Positions 1 through 6,853 are shown, numbered from the stretch's first letter. The stretch is DNA of 9,870 bases from Fidelibacterota bacterium (GCA_030596225.1 JAUVKO010000061.1:1-9870), one strand, 5' to 3'. Notes: generated by a model not told the origin, from the sequence alone. Program-made: numbers and translations.

Positions 1-3
1 TTA

Positions 4-164
4 ATACCAATTACGCCTCAAAACAATCTATGCATTCTTCATCTTTTCCAGTTTTACTGTTCTTAAAATTCCAACCATAGCTCAAGCTATGCTTAAAATT
101 TAAAGATTGTAAAACAGAAAAATCTTTTGAATTCATATAGATTCCTTTGAAGTACAATTGGTAT
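4..164. mobile_element. MITE-like long interrupted palindrome with terminal inverted repeats
   Basis: The ends are perfect 9-bp inverted repeats: ATACCAATT at 4-12 and AATTGGTAT at 156-164. Inside, complementary blocks follow one another in register: 18-22 with 146-150, 25-31 with 137-143, 34-37 with 129-132, 44-47 with 119-122, 51-57 with 109-115, 61-64 with 103-106 and 66-70 with 97-101. The centre is CATAGCT/AGCTATG (76-82 and 85-91), separated by two bases. The whole element could therefore fold into a single long hairpin. It has no coding capacity. A TA dinucleotide lies at each end (5-6 and 162-163), which would fit insertion at TA, but the duplication cannot be proved from one copy. 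A miniature inverted-repeat transposable element is the best reading. A long transcription-attenuating hairpin is the alternative. Confidence 0.7.
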
Positions 165-272
165 AACACAAAAGAACTATTAAATACCGCACCTATTTTC
201 TTTATGCTCTCAATGCTTTGGATCCCGTTTACAGTGGTAGTTGTGATTCCTATTAAAACTTTATTCGTGGAT
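165..272. other. Intergenic stretch with no recognisable feature
   Basis: Together with the palindrome on its left and the dispersed repeat on its right, this is part of a 334-base gene-free left end. I see no ribosome binding site with a credible reading frame, no tRNA-like fold and no convincing promoter. A 30-codon hydrophobic frame opens at 204, but it runs into the repeat and lacks a Shine-Dalgarno site. Confidence 0.5.
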
Positions 273-322
273 TTCGTTTGCTTCGCCTGCCAGTAGTAGC
301 TTTAACGGAGACTGGTTGTAAA
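273..322 (-). repeat. Dispersed ~50-bp repeat, copy 1 (downstream of the NAT-like gene)
   Basis: Read on the - strand, this segment matches 6062-6111 on the + strand at about 39 of 50 positions. The shared core is ACTGGCAGGCGAA, followed three bases later by AACGAA. It starts 12 bases after the stop codon of the N-acetyltransferase-like gene and has the same orientation relative to that gene as copy 2 has to the asparaginase gene. It has no strong hairpin plus T-run, so it is not an ordinary intrinsic terminator. It is probably a member of a genome-wide family of intergenic repeats. Confidence 0.65.
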
Positions 323-334
323 AAAACATCATCA

Positions 335-1165
335 TTATTGAAATTGCATTTTCAGAATATGGCGTGCCTCTTCAACCTTCTCTAATGAAATCCCAAAGCG
401 ATTCTGAATCAATATTTCAGCCTGGTTCATTTCCCGTATCTTTTCGACCTTTTCCGGGCTGGTGATCTTGATAAAATCCCCTTGAATGAAAAGCATTTCA
501 GTATCACGGACCTGAGTCAGGGTAAGGTCATTCATTCCGGGGAGGTCAAAGGAAGTCGCCCAGTACTGGGCAAACTCAGCATAAGGAATTACCCTGTCAA
601 TAAATAAATATCGTCGAGTAAATTGTCCTTTACGAAAGGTGTAAAGCTCATAATAATCAGATTCTTTAATAAAACGTAATTCCACGCCGGTTTCAGCAGA
701 AAGTTGTGTCCGCACAGTTTTCTGAATCAAAGGCAGGGGTGTAAAAATCATATAGCCAGGATCTACAAGAAACCGCTGTCTGGCAAAGTTAATCGTAACC
801 GCTGAATGATTATTCTCACCCCAATTCAGGTCACATATCAATGGTTGCGCATCATACCCCAGTATGGTGTAGATTCCCGCTAGGAAATAGGTTAAAGAAA
901 AACAAGTTCCGCCAGCATGCCAGGCATAGTGATCTTCAGTTAATTCAGCTGGCAGCCGAAACAGTGACTGCCCTTCATACTGTTCTCGTTTAATGATCTT
1001 ACTGATATTCTCATAAGGTATGCGACTGAAATAGTGTGAAACCGCTGTGACATGTTTCAGTGAGGGCTTGTCTCCATCAAACCGAAATTTTGAGAGAAAG
1101 CGGAGCGTCTCCTGCTCAAAACTTGCTGGATCGGGCAGGTAGGGAAATGCTGTTTTTATAGTCAT
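335..1165 (-). CDS. Arylamine N-acetyltransferase-like protein (NAT family)
   Basis: This 276-residue protein has the length and motif order of arylamine N-acetyltransferases, cytosolic enzymes that move an acetyl group from acetyl-CoA to aromatic amines or hydrazines through a Cys-His-Asp triad. The family's N-terminal signature appears as RIPYENIS (48-55). The triad can be placed at Cys88 (GGTCFSL), His120 (NNHSAV) and Asp135 (FLVDPGY). The 15-residue His-Asp spacing matches the family. The usual RGGxCxE is changed here to AGGTCFS, so the protein is a divergent member, and the acceptor or acyl donor may differ; some relatives act in natural-product amide formation. The gene is transcribed away from the + strand operon and has no same-strand partner in the window. 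The upstream Shine-Dalgarno site is weak (AAAGAG, about 11 bases before the ATG). A transglutaminase-like cysteine enzyme is a less likely alternative. Confidence 0.8.
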   Translation of the reverse strand: MTIKTAFPYLPDPASFEQETLRFLSKFRFDGDKPSLKHVTAVSHYFSRIPYENISKIIKREQYEGQSLFRLPAELTEDHYAWHAGGTCFSLTYFLAGIYTILGYDAQPLICDLNWGENNHSAVTINFARQRFLVDPGYMIFTPLPLIQKTVRTQLSAETGVELRFIKESDYYELYTFRKGQFTRRYLFIDRVIPYAEFAQYWATSFDLPGMNDLTLTQVRDTEMLFIQGDFIKITSPEKVEKIREMNQAEILIQNRFGISLEKVEEARHILKMQFQ

Positions 1166-1216
1166 GATGCAAATTGCTCTTTTTCATTCCGGCAAACAAG
1201 GGGAGAGTGCTAAACA

Positions 1217-1245
1217 TTTTGGAGAATGATTATAGTGACTATATT
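1217..1245 (+). promoter_or_regulatory. Possible promoter or start region of the operon
   Basis: A TATATT hexamer at 1240-1245, identical to the rplU -10 box, is preceded by the weak -35 candidate TTTTGG at 1217-1222 (17-bp spacing). If this is the promoter, transcription would start near 1252 and translation at ATG 1283. If instead GGAGA at 1221-1225 is a ribosome binding site, the start is GTG 1235 and the promoter lies upstream. The sequence alone does not decide. Confidence 0.3.
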
Positions 1246-2437
1246 GCTTTCCATTGAATTCAAAATAGAAAGATTTAAATCTATGATCCCCACACCAGTA
1301 CTGATCGGGTTTTATTTCATCTTCCCAGTAATCATACTTTGGCTTTGCCAAAAATTTTCTCTTGTGAATAAGATTGGTTCGGTAATTTTGGCGTACTTTT
1401 TTGGTATTCTTTTGGGTAATAGCGGGCTACTGCCGAATAGCGCGGCAGAATTACAGGATACACTTAGTGGTGCTACTGTTGCTTTGGCTTTACCACTGTT
1501 GCTTTTTTCTATGGATGTTCGCTCCTGGCTGCATTCAGCAGGAAAAGCAATTCTTTCCATGTTAGGAGCTACGATTCTGGCTGTAATGGTTGCTGGTGTT
1601 GGCTCCTGGCTTATTCGAAATGGAGTTGACAACGCCTGGCAATTTGGTGGAATGGCTATTGGTCTTTATACAGGTGGCACTCCAAATTTAGCCGCTATTA
1701 AGACAGCCCTGGATGTGGATTCTACCCAGTTCATTATGATGCATACCTACGATGCAGTCAATGGTATCATTTATCTGATGTTTGTTATGACCGTGGGGCA
1801 GAGAGTCTTCAATCGGGTATTGCCAAAATTCAAACCAAGTGGTTTAATACAGACTGCAAATGGTCAAAATGAGAATATTCATAGTTATGAGGGTATTTTT
1901 AAATTAAAAATTATGCAGGGGCTTCTGGCAGCTTTTGGAGTCTCAATATTGATCTTAGGGCTGAGTTTCGGTCTGTCACAACTGATCCCTGATGAATACT
2001 CTACAGCAGCCATCATGTTGCTGATCACTAGCCTTGGGATTGCCTTTTCTTTTAATCAAAGGATGCGGACTATCCCTATGACTTTTCAGTTTGGGATGTA
2101 TATCATCCTGGTTTTCAGTTTGATCGTTGGCTCTATGGCCAATCTGGAACAATTGGTGAATATTAACTGGCCTCTGATGTTCTTTGTGAATTTTGTAGTT
2201 TTTGGCACCATGCTGCTTCATGCCGGTTTTTGCAAAGTATTCAAGATCGATACAGACACCTTTTTAATCACTTCTGTGTCAGCGGTTTGCTCACCACCAT
2301 TTGTTCCCGTGGTTGCCAAAGCCCTAAACAATAAAGAGGTGATCCTGTCAGGACTGACTACGGGAATCATTGGCTATGCCATTGGGAATTATTTAGGAAT
2401 TGCTTTTGCCTACGTCTTTAGAGCCCTTCTATCATGA
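1235..2437 (+). CDS. DUF819 family multi-pass membrane protein
   Basis: About 400 residues, strongly hydrophobic, with roughly ten to eleven predicted membrane segments. Two family landmarks are visible: TGGTPNLAAI in the first half, and SAVCSPPFVPVVA followed by GNYLGIAFAY near the C-terminus. DUF819 proteins are inner-membrane proteins of unproven function with transporter-like folds, so transport is inferred, not shown. The start is uncertain. ATG 1226 directly abuts GGAGA (1221-1225) and is too close to use it. GTG 1235 lies nine bases beyond GGAGA and is chosen here. ATG 1283 has no good Shine-Dalgarno site but gives the N-terminus usual for the family (MIPTPVLIGFYF). The stop codon overlaps the first ATG of udk, so the two are probably co-transcribed and coupled. 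No frameshift or truncation is seen. Confidence 0.85.
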   Translation: MTILLSIEFKIERFKSMIPTPVLIGFYFIFPVIILWLCQKFSLVNKIGSVILAYFFGILLGNSGLLPNSAAELQDTLSGATVALALPLLLFSMDVRSWLHSAGKAILSMLGATILAVMVAGVGSWLIRNGVDNAWQFGGMAIGLYTGGTPNLAAIKTALDVDSTQFIMMHTYDAVNGIIYLMFVMTVGQRVFNRVLPKFKPSGLIQTANGQNENIHSYEGIFKLKIMQGLLAAFGVSILILGLSFGLSQLIPDEYSTAAIMLLITSLGIAFSFNQRMRTIPMTFQFGMYIILVFSLIVGSMANLEQLVNINWPLMFFVNFVVFGTMLLHAGFCKVFKIDTDTFLITSVSAVCSPPFVPVVAKALNNKEVILSGLTTGIIGYAIGNYLGIAFAYVFRALLS

Positions 2438-2445
2438 GGAGTAAC

Positions 2446-3069
2446 ATGAATTCGATTATCATCGGAATTGCCGGGGGAACCGGATCTGGAAAAACCACGA
2501 TTGCTAAAAATATCTTAAAAGCCTATGGCCCGGGAGAAGTGCTGCGACTGGATTTGGATTCCTATTATAGGGATTTATCAGAGATGACACGCAAGGAACG
2601 CTCAATGGTAAATTTTGACCATCCGGCCTCTCTTGAGATTGATCTTTTAGTCAAGCATGTGGAAGAACTTTGCGCCGGGAAGACTGTTCAGATTCCCATT
2701 TATAATTTTGCCACTCATAACCGGGCGAAAGAGACCCAGCGTGTTGAACCGCATAAAGTTATAATTATCGAGGGAATAATGGCACTCAACTTCCCTGAGT
2801 TAACTAAAAAAATGGATGTGAAACTCTATGTGGACACACCATCGGATATTCGCTTTATTCGGAGACTGAAAAGGGACATCATTGAGCGAGGTCGCTCAGT
2901 AGATTCAGTGATTGAACAGTATCGTGAGACAGTGCGACCCATGCATTATCAGTTTGTGGAACCCAATAAGTATCTGGCTGATGTGATCATCCCTGAAGGG
3001 GGTATGAATATGGTGGCTGTAGATTTGATAAAGTCTAAGATCAATGCTGTTTTGACAGAGAAACAATAA
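2446..3069 (+). CDS. udk: Uridine kinase
   Basis: This cytosolic P-loop kinase phosphorylates uridine and cytidine to UMP and CMP in pyrimidine salvage. From ATG 2446 it has 207 residues, the usual family length. Visible motifs are the Walker A loop GGTGSGKTT (10-18), the catalytic-aspartate segment LDLDSYYRD, the nucleoside-binding NFDHPASLE and IPIYNFATHNR, the Walker B-like VIIIEGIMAL, and the arginine-rich lid IRFIRRLKRDIIERGRS. An ATG at 2434 would add four residues and overlaps the DUF819 stop codon. GAGGAG at 2436-2441, four bases before ATG 2446, favours the later start. The distantly related phosphoribulokinases share the fold, but the motifs and length are those of Udk. Its product feeds the same nucleotide pool as the dCMP deaminase at the end of the operon. 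Confidence 0.95.
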   Translation: MNSIIIGIAGGTGSGKTTIAKNILKAYGPGEVLRLDLDSYYRDLSEMTRKERSMVNFDHPASLEIDLLVKHVEELCAGKTVQIPIYNFATHNRAKETQRVEPHKVIIIEGIMALNFPELTKKMDVKLYVDTPSDIRFIRRLKRDIIERGRSVDSVIEQYRETVRPMHYQFVEPNKYLADVIIPEGGMNMVAVDLIKSKINAVLTEKQ

Positions 3070-3134
3070 ATCTGAAGTTATAATGTAAAAGCATTGAATA
3101 TTGGACCATAATTATCTGTCAAAGAGTCCTCTTT

Positions 3135-4349
3135 TTGAGTGGACACAAGCTGCCAGAAAACTATAATAACAAATATATGAGATACACTTATTACAAAGAC
3201 CCATTAAAGCCAGCGAAAAACTGGGGCAACATACTGAAACTATTCCTGATATCACTCATTCTCGTAGTGGTGGTGGTTTGGGTAGTCATGTGGAATGCCA
3301 CCAATACTTATGAACCTGAGATCATATCTGAACAAGCTCTCTACGAAGGATACTTCACCCTTAACACCCGCTTAGACCAAACCCTGACCAGACGTTTTCC
3401 CGGGTTGGAATTTGTGGAAGGGCGATTGAGTGATGACGGTGTCGGGACACATACATTTATAATTGCTGACAGTAAAAAGATTCGTCCTACAGAAATTGAA
3501 AAATTACTGGAGAGCACTCTGGGAGGTTTTGGGTTTCAAGTTAAACAAACGACCAAAACTACTGACCAGTGGGAATTTCAGGTAGGTAGTGATTCTACTA
3601 TCTGGTCTGTCTATCGGTTTGAGTTTCCAGAGGAGAAAGCACCACCCACATCGATTCTACCGGCTGATATCGCTAAGGTATCCAAGCGACCTCAGCTTGC
3701 AGTAATCATTGACGACTTTGGCTATTCAATGAATGAGACAATTAATGGGTTTATTGCTTTGAAGGAATCATATACAGCTGCTGTGATCCCGGGACGGCCT
3801 TATTCAACCCAGGTGGATGAGCGTCTTAACAACCGTGGTATACAGACCTTGATTCACATGCCTATGATTACAGTGACTAACTCTACCAGTGAACCTGACT
3901 TTGCCTTGTCTGATGACCTTAGTGATGGTGAGATTCAGCGCCGCCTGAAGAAAGCCCATAAGGATGTTCCCAAAGCTAGTGGCATGAACAATCATCAGGG
4001 GAGCGGAGGAACCCAAAGCCGTAAGGTTATGACGGGTGTAACAGACTATCTGTTAGAGCAGAACATGTTCTTCATCGATAGTCGTACTATTGCCGCCTCC
4101 ATCGGAGAAAGTATGGCCAGGGAACGTAATGTCCCGACGAATAGCCGGGATGTATTTCTGGATGAGGTGGATGATTCTGAAGCCATTGCCGGAGAGCTTT
4201 TTCGCCTGGCCAGAATTGCCAAAGAGCGTGGAGAGGCCATTGGGATTGGGCATTGCCGCCCCAACACCCTGAGAACCATGAAAAAGTATTTACCCGCACT
4301 GGCAGAAGCGGGATTTGATTTAGTGTCGGTCTCAAAGCTGGCACATTGA
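3135..4349 (+). CDS. Membrane-anchored divergent polysaccharide deacetylase (DUF610/YibQ type)
   Basis: From TTG 3135 this is a 404-residue protein. A short basic N-terminal stretch is followed by one membrane helix (about 33-53, very Val/Ile/Leu-rich), a poorly conserved periplasmic region (about 60-180) and a C-terminal deacetylase-like barrel (about 186-404). The family motifs occur in order: IIDDFGYS (191-198), HMPM (241-244), GMNNHQGS (283-290), FFIDSRT (312-318), RDVFLD (338-343) and GIGHCRP (370-376). These resemble the Asp/His metal-binding and base motifs of NodB-type polysaccharide deacetylases, but the substrate of this divergent group is not established. A role on envelope polysaccharide or peptidoglycan is inferred. 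TTG 3135 has AAAGAG eight bases upstream. ATG 3177 (residue 15) is an alternative without a Shine-Dalgarno site. It lies 65 bases after udk and 34 before the PdxJ-like gene. Confidence 0.85.
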   Translation: MSGHKLPENYNNKYMRYTYYKDPLKPAKNWGNILKLFLISLILVVVVVWVVMWNATNTYEPEIISEQALYEGYFTLNTRLDQTLTRRFPGLEFVEGRLSDDGVGTHTFIIADSKKIRPTEIEKLLESTLGGFGFQVKQTTKTTDQWEFQVGSDSTIWSVYRFEFPEEKAPPTSILPADIAKVSKRPQLAVIIDDFGYSMNETINGFIALKESYTAAVIPGRPYSTQVDERLNNRGIQTLIHMPMITVTNSTSEPDFALSDDLSDGEIQRRLKKAHKDVPKASGMNNHQGSGGTQSRKVMTGVTDYLLEQNMFFIDSRTIAASIGESMARERNVPTNSRDVFLDEVDDSEAIAGELFRLARIAKERGEAIGIGHCRPNTLRTMKKYLPALAEAGFDLVSVSKLAH

Positions 4350-4383
4350 CAAGCAAGATTTATAGAAAATTCGAGGGTAAACT

Positions 4384-5070
4384 ATGGCACAAATGGAATT
4401 AAACCTTGATGCTTTTTGTGAGGCAAACCAGCAGCTAAAATTGGATGGAATAAATCTACCTGGAGTCGTGACCATCGCTGTGCTTTCAGGAGTTGACAGT
4501 TTTAGTCTTACCTACGACGGTCGCTCACCATCCTTTACAGAAAAAGATCTGGAGCTGACTATTGCAGCGGCCATGAATAGCCGATTCGCATTAAAGATAA
4601 CACCGCGAGCTGAGTTGCTGCAGCTGGCCTTAAACCTCCCTGTTAAGCAGGTTACTTTTGCTGGAGATAATCTCTTTGAAGATTATGGTGCCGATCTGGA
4701 AACCTTCATTCCTCAGTTCAAGGACGCAGGCAAACTCATTTCCTTTTGTTTAGACCCGGATATTGGGCTATTAAAAAAAGCTTATCGTCTACAAGCTGAC
4801 CTGGTGGAATTGAACGTTAAGCATTATTCAGAGAATGCCAGTGCCACCGGTCAAGCTGAGATGCAGGAGCAGATCGCTCTCATGGCCCGTACAGCAGAGA
4901 AGAATGGTCTTGGTGTTGCCGTTAATGGTGGTGTCAATTTTCAAAACGTTATGCCATTAATAAGTATTGAGGCTGTGGAAAATGTAGTGATTGGTCGAGC
5001 TATTTTGGCTCGTTCAATTTTTGTTGGTCTGGAAACTGCCATTCGAGATTTTAAAGCTCAGGTGCTATGA
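4384..5070 (+). CDS. PdxJ-like protein (pyridoxine 5'-phosphate synthase homologue lacking catalytic residues)
   Basis: This 228-residue protein aligns along its length with PdxJ, the TIM-barrel enzyme that condenses 1-deoxyxylulose 5-phosphate with aminoacetone 3-phosphate to form pyridoxine 5'-phosphate. Matching stretches are FTEKDLELTIAAAMNSRFAL (51-70), the ADLVELNVKHYSE strand (138-150) and VNGGVNFQNV to VGLETAIRDFK (180-224). Key positions are changed. By hand alignment with E. coli PdxJ, the general-base Glu72 is Lys71, His45 is Thr43, the GHG loop with His193 is shortened to GGVN, and phosphate-site His216 is Arg205. The N-terminal NIDH...LRNARG is NLDA...ANQQLK. The frame is intact, so this is not a decayed gene; a new substrate or a non-catalytic role is more likely. 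GAGGG (4373-4377) precedes the ATG by six bases. Its stop overlaps the asparaginase start. Automated annotation will probably call it pdxJ. Confidence 0.8.
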   Translation: MAQMELNLDAFCEANQQLKLDGINLPGVVTIAVLSGVDSFSLTYDGRSPSFTEKDLELTIAAAMNSRFALKITPRAELLQLALNLPVKQVTFAGDNLFEDYGADLETFIPQFKDAGKLISFCLDPDIGLLKKAYRLQADLVELNVKHYSENASATGQAEMQEQIALMARTAEKNGLGVAVNGGVNFQNVMPLISIEAVENVVIGRAILARSIFVGLETAIRDFKAQVL

Positions 5071-6050
5071 GTTCACTACTCACCCAGGTCACTCGCTCCG
5101 ATCGGGTGGAGAGTTTTCATGTGGGTTATGGGGTAATTACCAATGCAGTCGGTGAAATCATTAAGTCCTACGGTGATCCCTATTATCTAACTTATGTTCG
5201 CTCATCAGCAAAACCCCTGCAGGCAATGGCTGTTTTGCGGTCTGGTGCGTATCAGAAATTTCAGTTCACTCCCGAGGAGCTGGCAATTATCTGTTCCTCC
5301 CACAGTGGTGAGGAAATTCATACAAAAATGGTGGGTCAAGTGTTTGACAAATCAGGGATCAGTTCTGAGCTATTGGCCTGTGGTATTCATCCCCCGATTG
5401 ACAAGAAGAGCGCCAAGCAGTTGGAATCTGAGGGGCTGGCACCTCAGCAGATCCATAACAACTGTTCTGGAAAACATGCCGGCATGTTATCCACCTGCGT
5501 GCAGTTGGGAGTTGATCCAGAGAATTATCTGGATCCAGGTCATCCCGTCCAACGCTATATCTACGAAATTGTTAAAGAGTACACATCAGAGACATCGATA
5601 CAACGTGGAGTAGATGGCTGTTCAGCCCCGGTTTTTTATTTACCACTTTCCAAGGTTGCACAGGCTTTTGCACGCATAAGTGTCCGGGAGACAAAAGAGT
5701 GCCAGCAAATCTTTGACGCCATGACAACTTACCCGCATCTGGTAGGTGGGAATGGACGCTTTGATACGGTTCTGATGCAGAGCTATCAAGGTTCTATCAT
5801 GTCAAAAGGGGGTGCCGAGGCTGTTTCTGCTGCCGGGTTCATCATGCCCGATGGTCAGGTATTTGGCCTTACGGTCAAAGTGTTGGATGGGAACTACCGG
5901 GCTATCGGCCAGATGGTGCTTAAAATGTTGCAGGATATTGGATTTCTCACAGAGCCGCTTCCAGCAGGACTTAATAAATGGTGGAATCCGCAGTTGAAGA
6001 ACCATGCGAAACGTATTGTTGGAACGACTCGCACGATAATTGAAGAATAA
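5067..6050 (+). CDS. Asparaginase, Rhizobium etli AnsA-type (asparaginase II family)
   Basis: This 327-residue protein belongs to the class of L-asparaginases unrelated to the E. coli enzymes, with a serine beta-lactamase-like fold; they hydrolyse asparagine to aspartate and ammonia. Family motifs occur in order: RSSAKPLQA (45-53, holding the Ser46/Lys49 tandem), CSSHSGE (76-82, Ser78), HNNCSGKHAGM (130-140, Cys133 and Lys136), DGCSAPVFYLPL (183-194, Cys185) and SKGGAEAV (Lys247). From knowledge of the R. etli enzyme, the two Ser-Lys pairs form the catalytic machinery and the Cys/Lys/Cys set can bind zinc; all are present. No signal peptide is seen, so it is cytoplasmic. The ATG overlaps the stop of the PdxJ-like gene (ATGA) and its own Shine-Dalgarno site is poor, which indicates translational coupling. 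An amidase for another small amide is possible given the partner gene. Confidence 0.88.
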   Translation: MSSLLTQVTRSDRVESFHVGYGVITNAVGEIIKSYGDPYYLTYVRSSAKPLQAMAVLRSGAYQKFQFTPEELAIICSSHSGEEIHTKMVGQVFDKSGISSELLACGIHPPIDKKSAKQLESEGLAPQQIHNNCSGKHAGMLSTCVQLGVDPENYLDPGHPVQRYIYEIVKEYTSETSIQRGVDGCSAPVFYLPLSKVAQAFARISVRETKECQQIFDAMTTYPHLVGGNGRFDTVLMQSYQGSIMSKGGAEAVSAAGFIMPDGQVFGLTVKVLDGNYRAIGQMVLKMLQDIGFLTEPLPAGLNKWWNPQLKNHAKRIVGTTRTIIEE

Positions 6051-6061
6051 TTTAGAAAGAT

Positions 6062-6111
6062 TTCACAACCCGTTTTCGCTGAAGCTTCGACTGGCAGGCG
6101 AATTTAACGAA
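6062..6111 (+). repeat. Dispersed ~50-bp repeat, copy 2 (downstream of asparaginase)
   Basis: It begins 11 bases after the asparaginase stop and matches the - strand of 273-322 at about 39 of 50 positions. Both copies share the opening (TTT, then ACAACC) and the core ACTGGCAGGCGAA, and both end AACGAA. A weak stem TTCGC (6075-6079) with GCGAA (6098-6102) encloses the palindrome GAAGCTTC (6081-6088), but this fold is not kept in copy 1. It separates the asparaginase and deaminase genes by 108 bases. Confidence 0.65.
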
Positions 6112-6158
6112 TGACACAAAATGTATCGTTAATTGAAAAACATAAGGTTTATTGATCA

Positions 6159-6587
6159 ATGGCAAAGAATAGAGCTTCTTGGGACACTTATTTCATGCAG
6201 ATTGCACAGGATGTGGCAACACGCTCAACCTGTGATCGTAAATATGTTGGTGCCGTAATTGTACGGGATAAAATGATTCTGTCCACTGGCTACAACGGAT
6301 CCATTCGGGGTTTACCTCATTGTGATGAGGTGGGTCATGAAATGGAAAATGGTCATTGTGTTCGCACTGTGCATGCTGAAGCAAATGCCATTGTTCAAGC
6401 TGCACGCAACGGGGTCGGTATTGGTGAGGCTGATATTTATGTAACAGCCAGCCCCTGTTATAATTGCTTTAAGCTCATCGCTAATGCAGGTATTAAGCGT
6501 ATTTTTTATGGTGAATTGTATCGGGATGAGCGCATCAAGGCTCACGCCAAAGAAGCTGGAATAGAGCTTATTCATCTGGAACATTAA
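6159..6587 (+). CDS. dCMP/cytidylate deaminase (zinc-dependent, ComEB-like)
   Basis: This 142-residue cytosolic enzyme of the cytidine/deoxycytidylate deaminase family converts dCMP to dUMP, supplying substrate for thymidylate synthase. The zinc site is clear: His72 and the proton-shuttling Glu74 in HAEANAI, and Cys100 and Cys103 in SPCYNCFK. The dCMP-type signature GYNGSIRGLPHC (44-55) distinguishes it from free cytidine deaminases and from tRNA adenosine deaminases, and the length is typical. TAAGG (6143-6147) lies 11 bases before the ATG, a slightly long spacing. It is the last gene before a terminator hairpin and probably closes the operon that starts with the DUF819 gene. The 108-base gap with a repeat could also hide an internal promoter, although I do not see a clear one. 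Confidence 0.93.
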   Translation: MAKNRASWDTYFMQIAQDVATRSTCDRKYVGAVIVRDKMILSTGYNGSIRGLPHCDEVGHEMENGHCVRTVHAEANAIVQAARNGVGIGEADIYVTASPCYNCFKLIANAGIKRIFYGELYRDERIKAHAKEAGIELIHLEH

Positions 6588-6658
6588 GTAAGTAAAATCC
6601 CGATCGTGGAAGCCAGGCCCCATTGCCCACAACTGATTCTAAAAAGTAGATTGTTTCA

Positions 6659-6694
6659 AAAAGAGGCTGTCCAATGGGCGGCCCCTTTTGATTA
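6659..6694 (+). terminator. Rho-independent terminator after the dCMP deaminase gene
   Basis: The arms at 6659-6672 and 6676-6689 pair over 14 positions around an AAT loop, with one A-C mismatch and two G-T wobbles. The GC-rich core is flanked by an A-run on the left and CCCCTTTT on the right. It lies about 70 bases after the deaminase stop and before the rplU promoter, so it probably ends the long + strand operon. Confidence 0.7.
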
Positions 6695-6728
6695 AAAGAG
6701 AAATCTTAGGCAGATTGGTATCGCATAG

Positions 6729-6756
6729 GTAGAGACACAATACATTGTGTCTCTAC
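6729..6756. repeat. Perfect palindrome, 13-bp arms (REP/MITE-like)
   Basis: GTAGAGACACAAT (6729-6741) is followed after AC by its exact reverse complement ATTGTGTCTCTAC (6744-6756). It has no following T-run and lies between a terminator and the rplU promoter. Very similar GTAGAGAC...GTCTCTAC palindromes are, as I recall, dispersed in many copies in various bacterial genomes, so a repetitive element is more likely than an operator. Confidence 0.7.
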
Positions 6757-6795
6757 AAGAATACATTCCCAGATAATTTCATTCAACATAATCCG

Positions 6796-6824
6796 TTGAC
6801 AGACGTGGGGGTGTCATCTATATT
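6796..6824 (+). promoter_or_regulatory. Sigma-70-type promoter of rplU-rpmA
   Basis: A consensus -35 box TTGACA (6796-6801) and a -10 box TATATT (6819-6824) are separated by 17 bases. Transcription would begin near 6831, giving a leader of about 23 bases. AGGAGAG (6841-6847) then sits eight bases (from AGGAG) before the rplU ATG. This is a strong housekeeping promoter, as expected for ribosomal proteins. Confidence 0.85.
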
Positions 6825-6853
6825 CGCGGGCTTTTTAATAAGGAGAGAAATCA

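Noticed and set aside
204..296. 30-codon hydrophobic reading frame (MLSMLWIPFTVVVVIPIK...)
   Set aside because: It has no Shine-Dalgarno site and its 3' part runs through the dispersed repeat shared with 6062-6111, so it is probably chance.
3119..3138. AAAGA/TCTTT hairpin with a T-run between udk and the deacetylase gene
   Set aside because: The stem is only five mostly A-T pairs, too weak for a terminator. It overlaps the proposed start of the next gene.
4384..5070. PdxJ-like gene as a pseudogene
   Set aside because: The frame is intact over near full length, with a good ribosome binding site and a coupled downstream gene. The residue loss is by substitution and small deletion, not frame damage.
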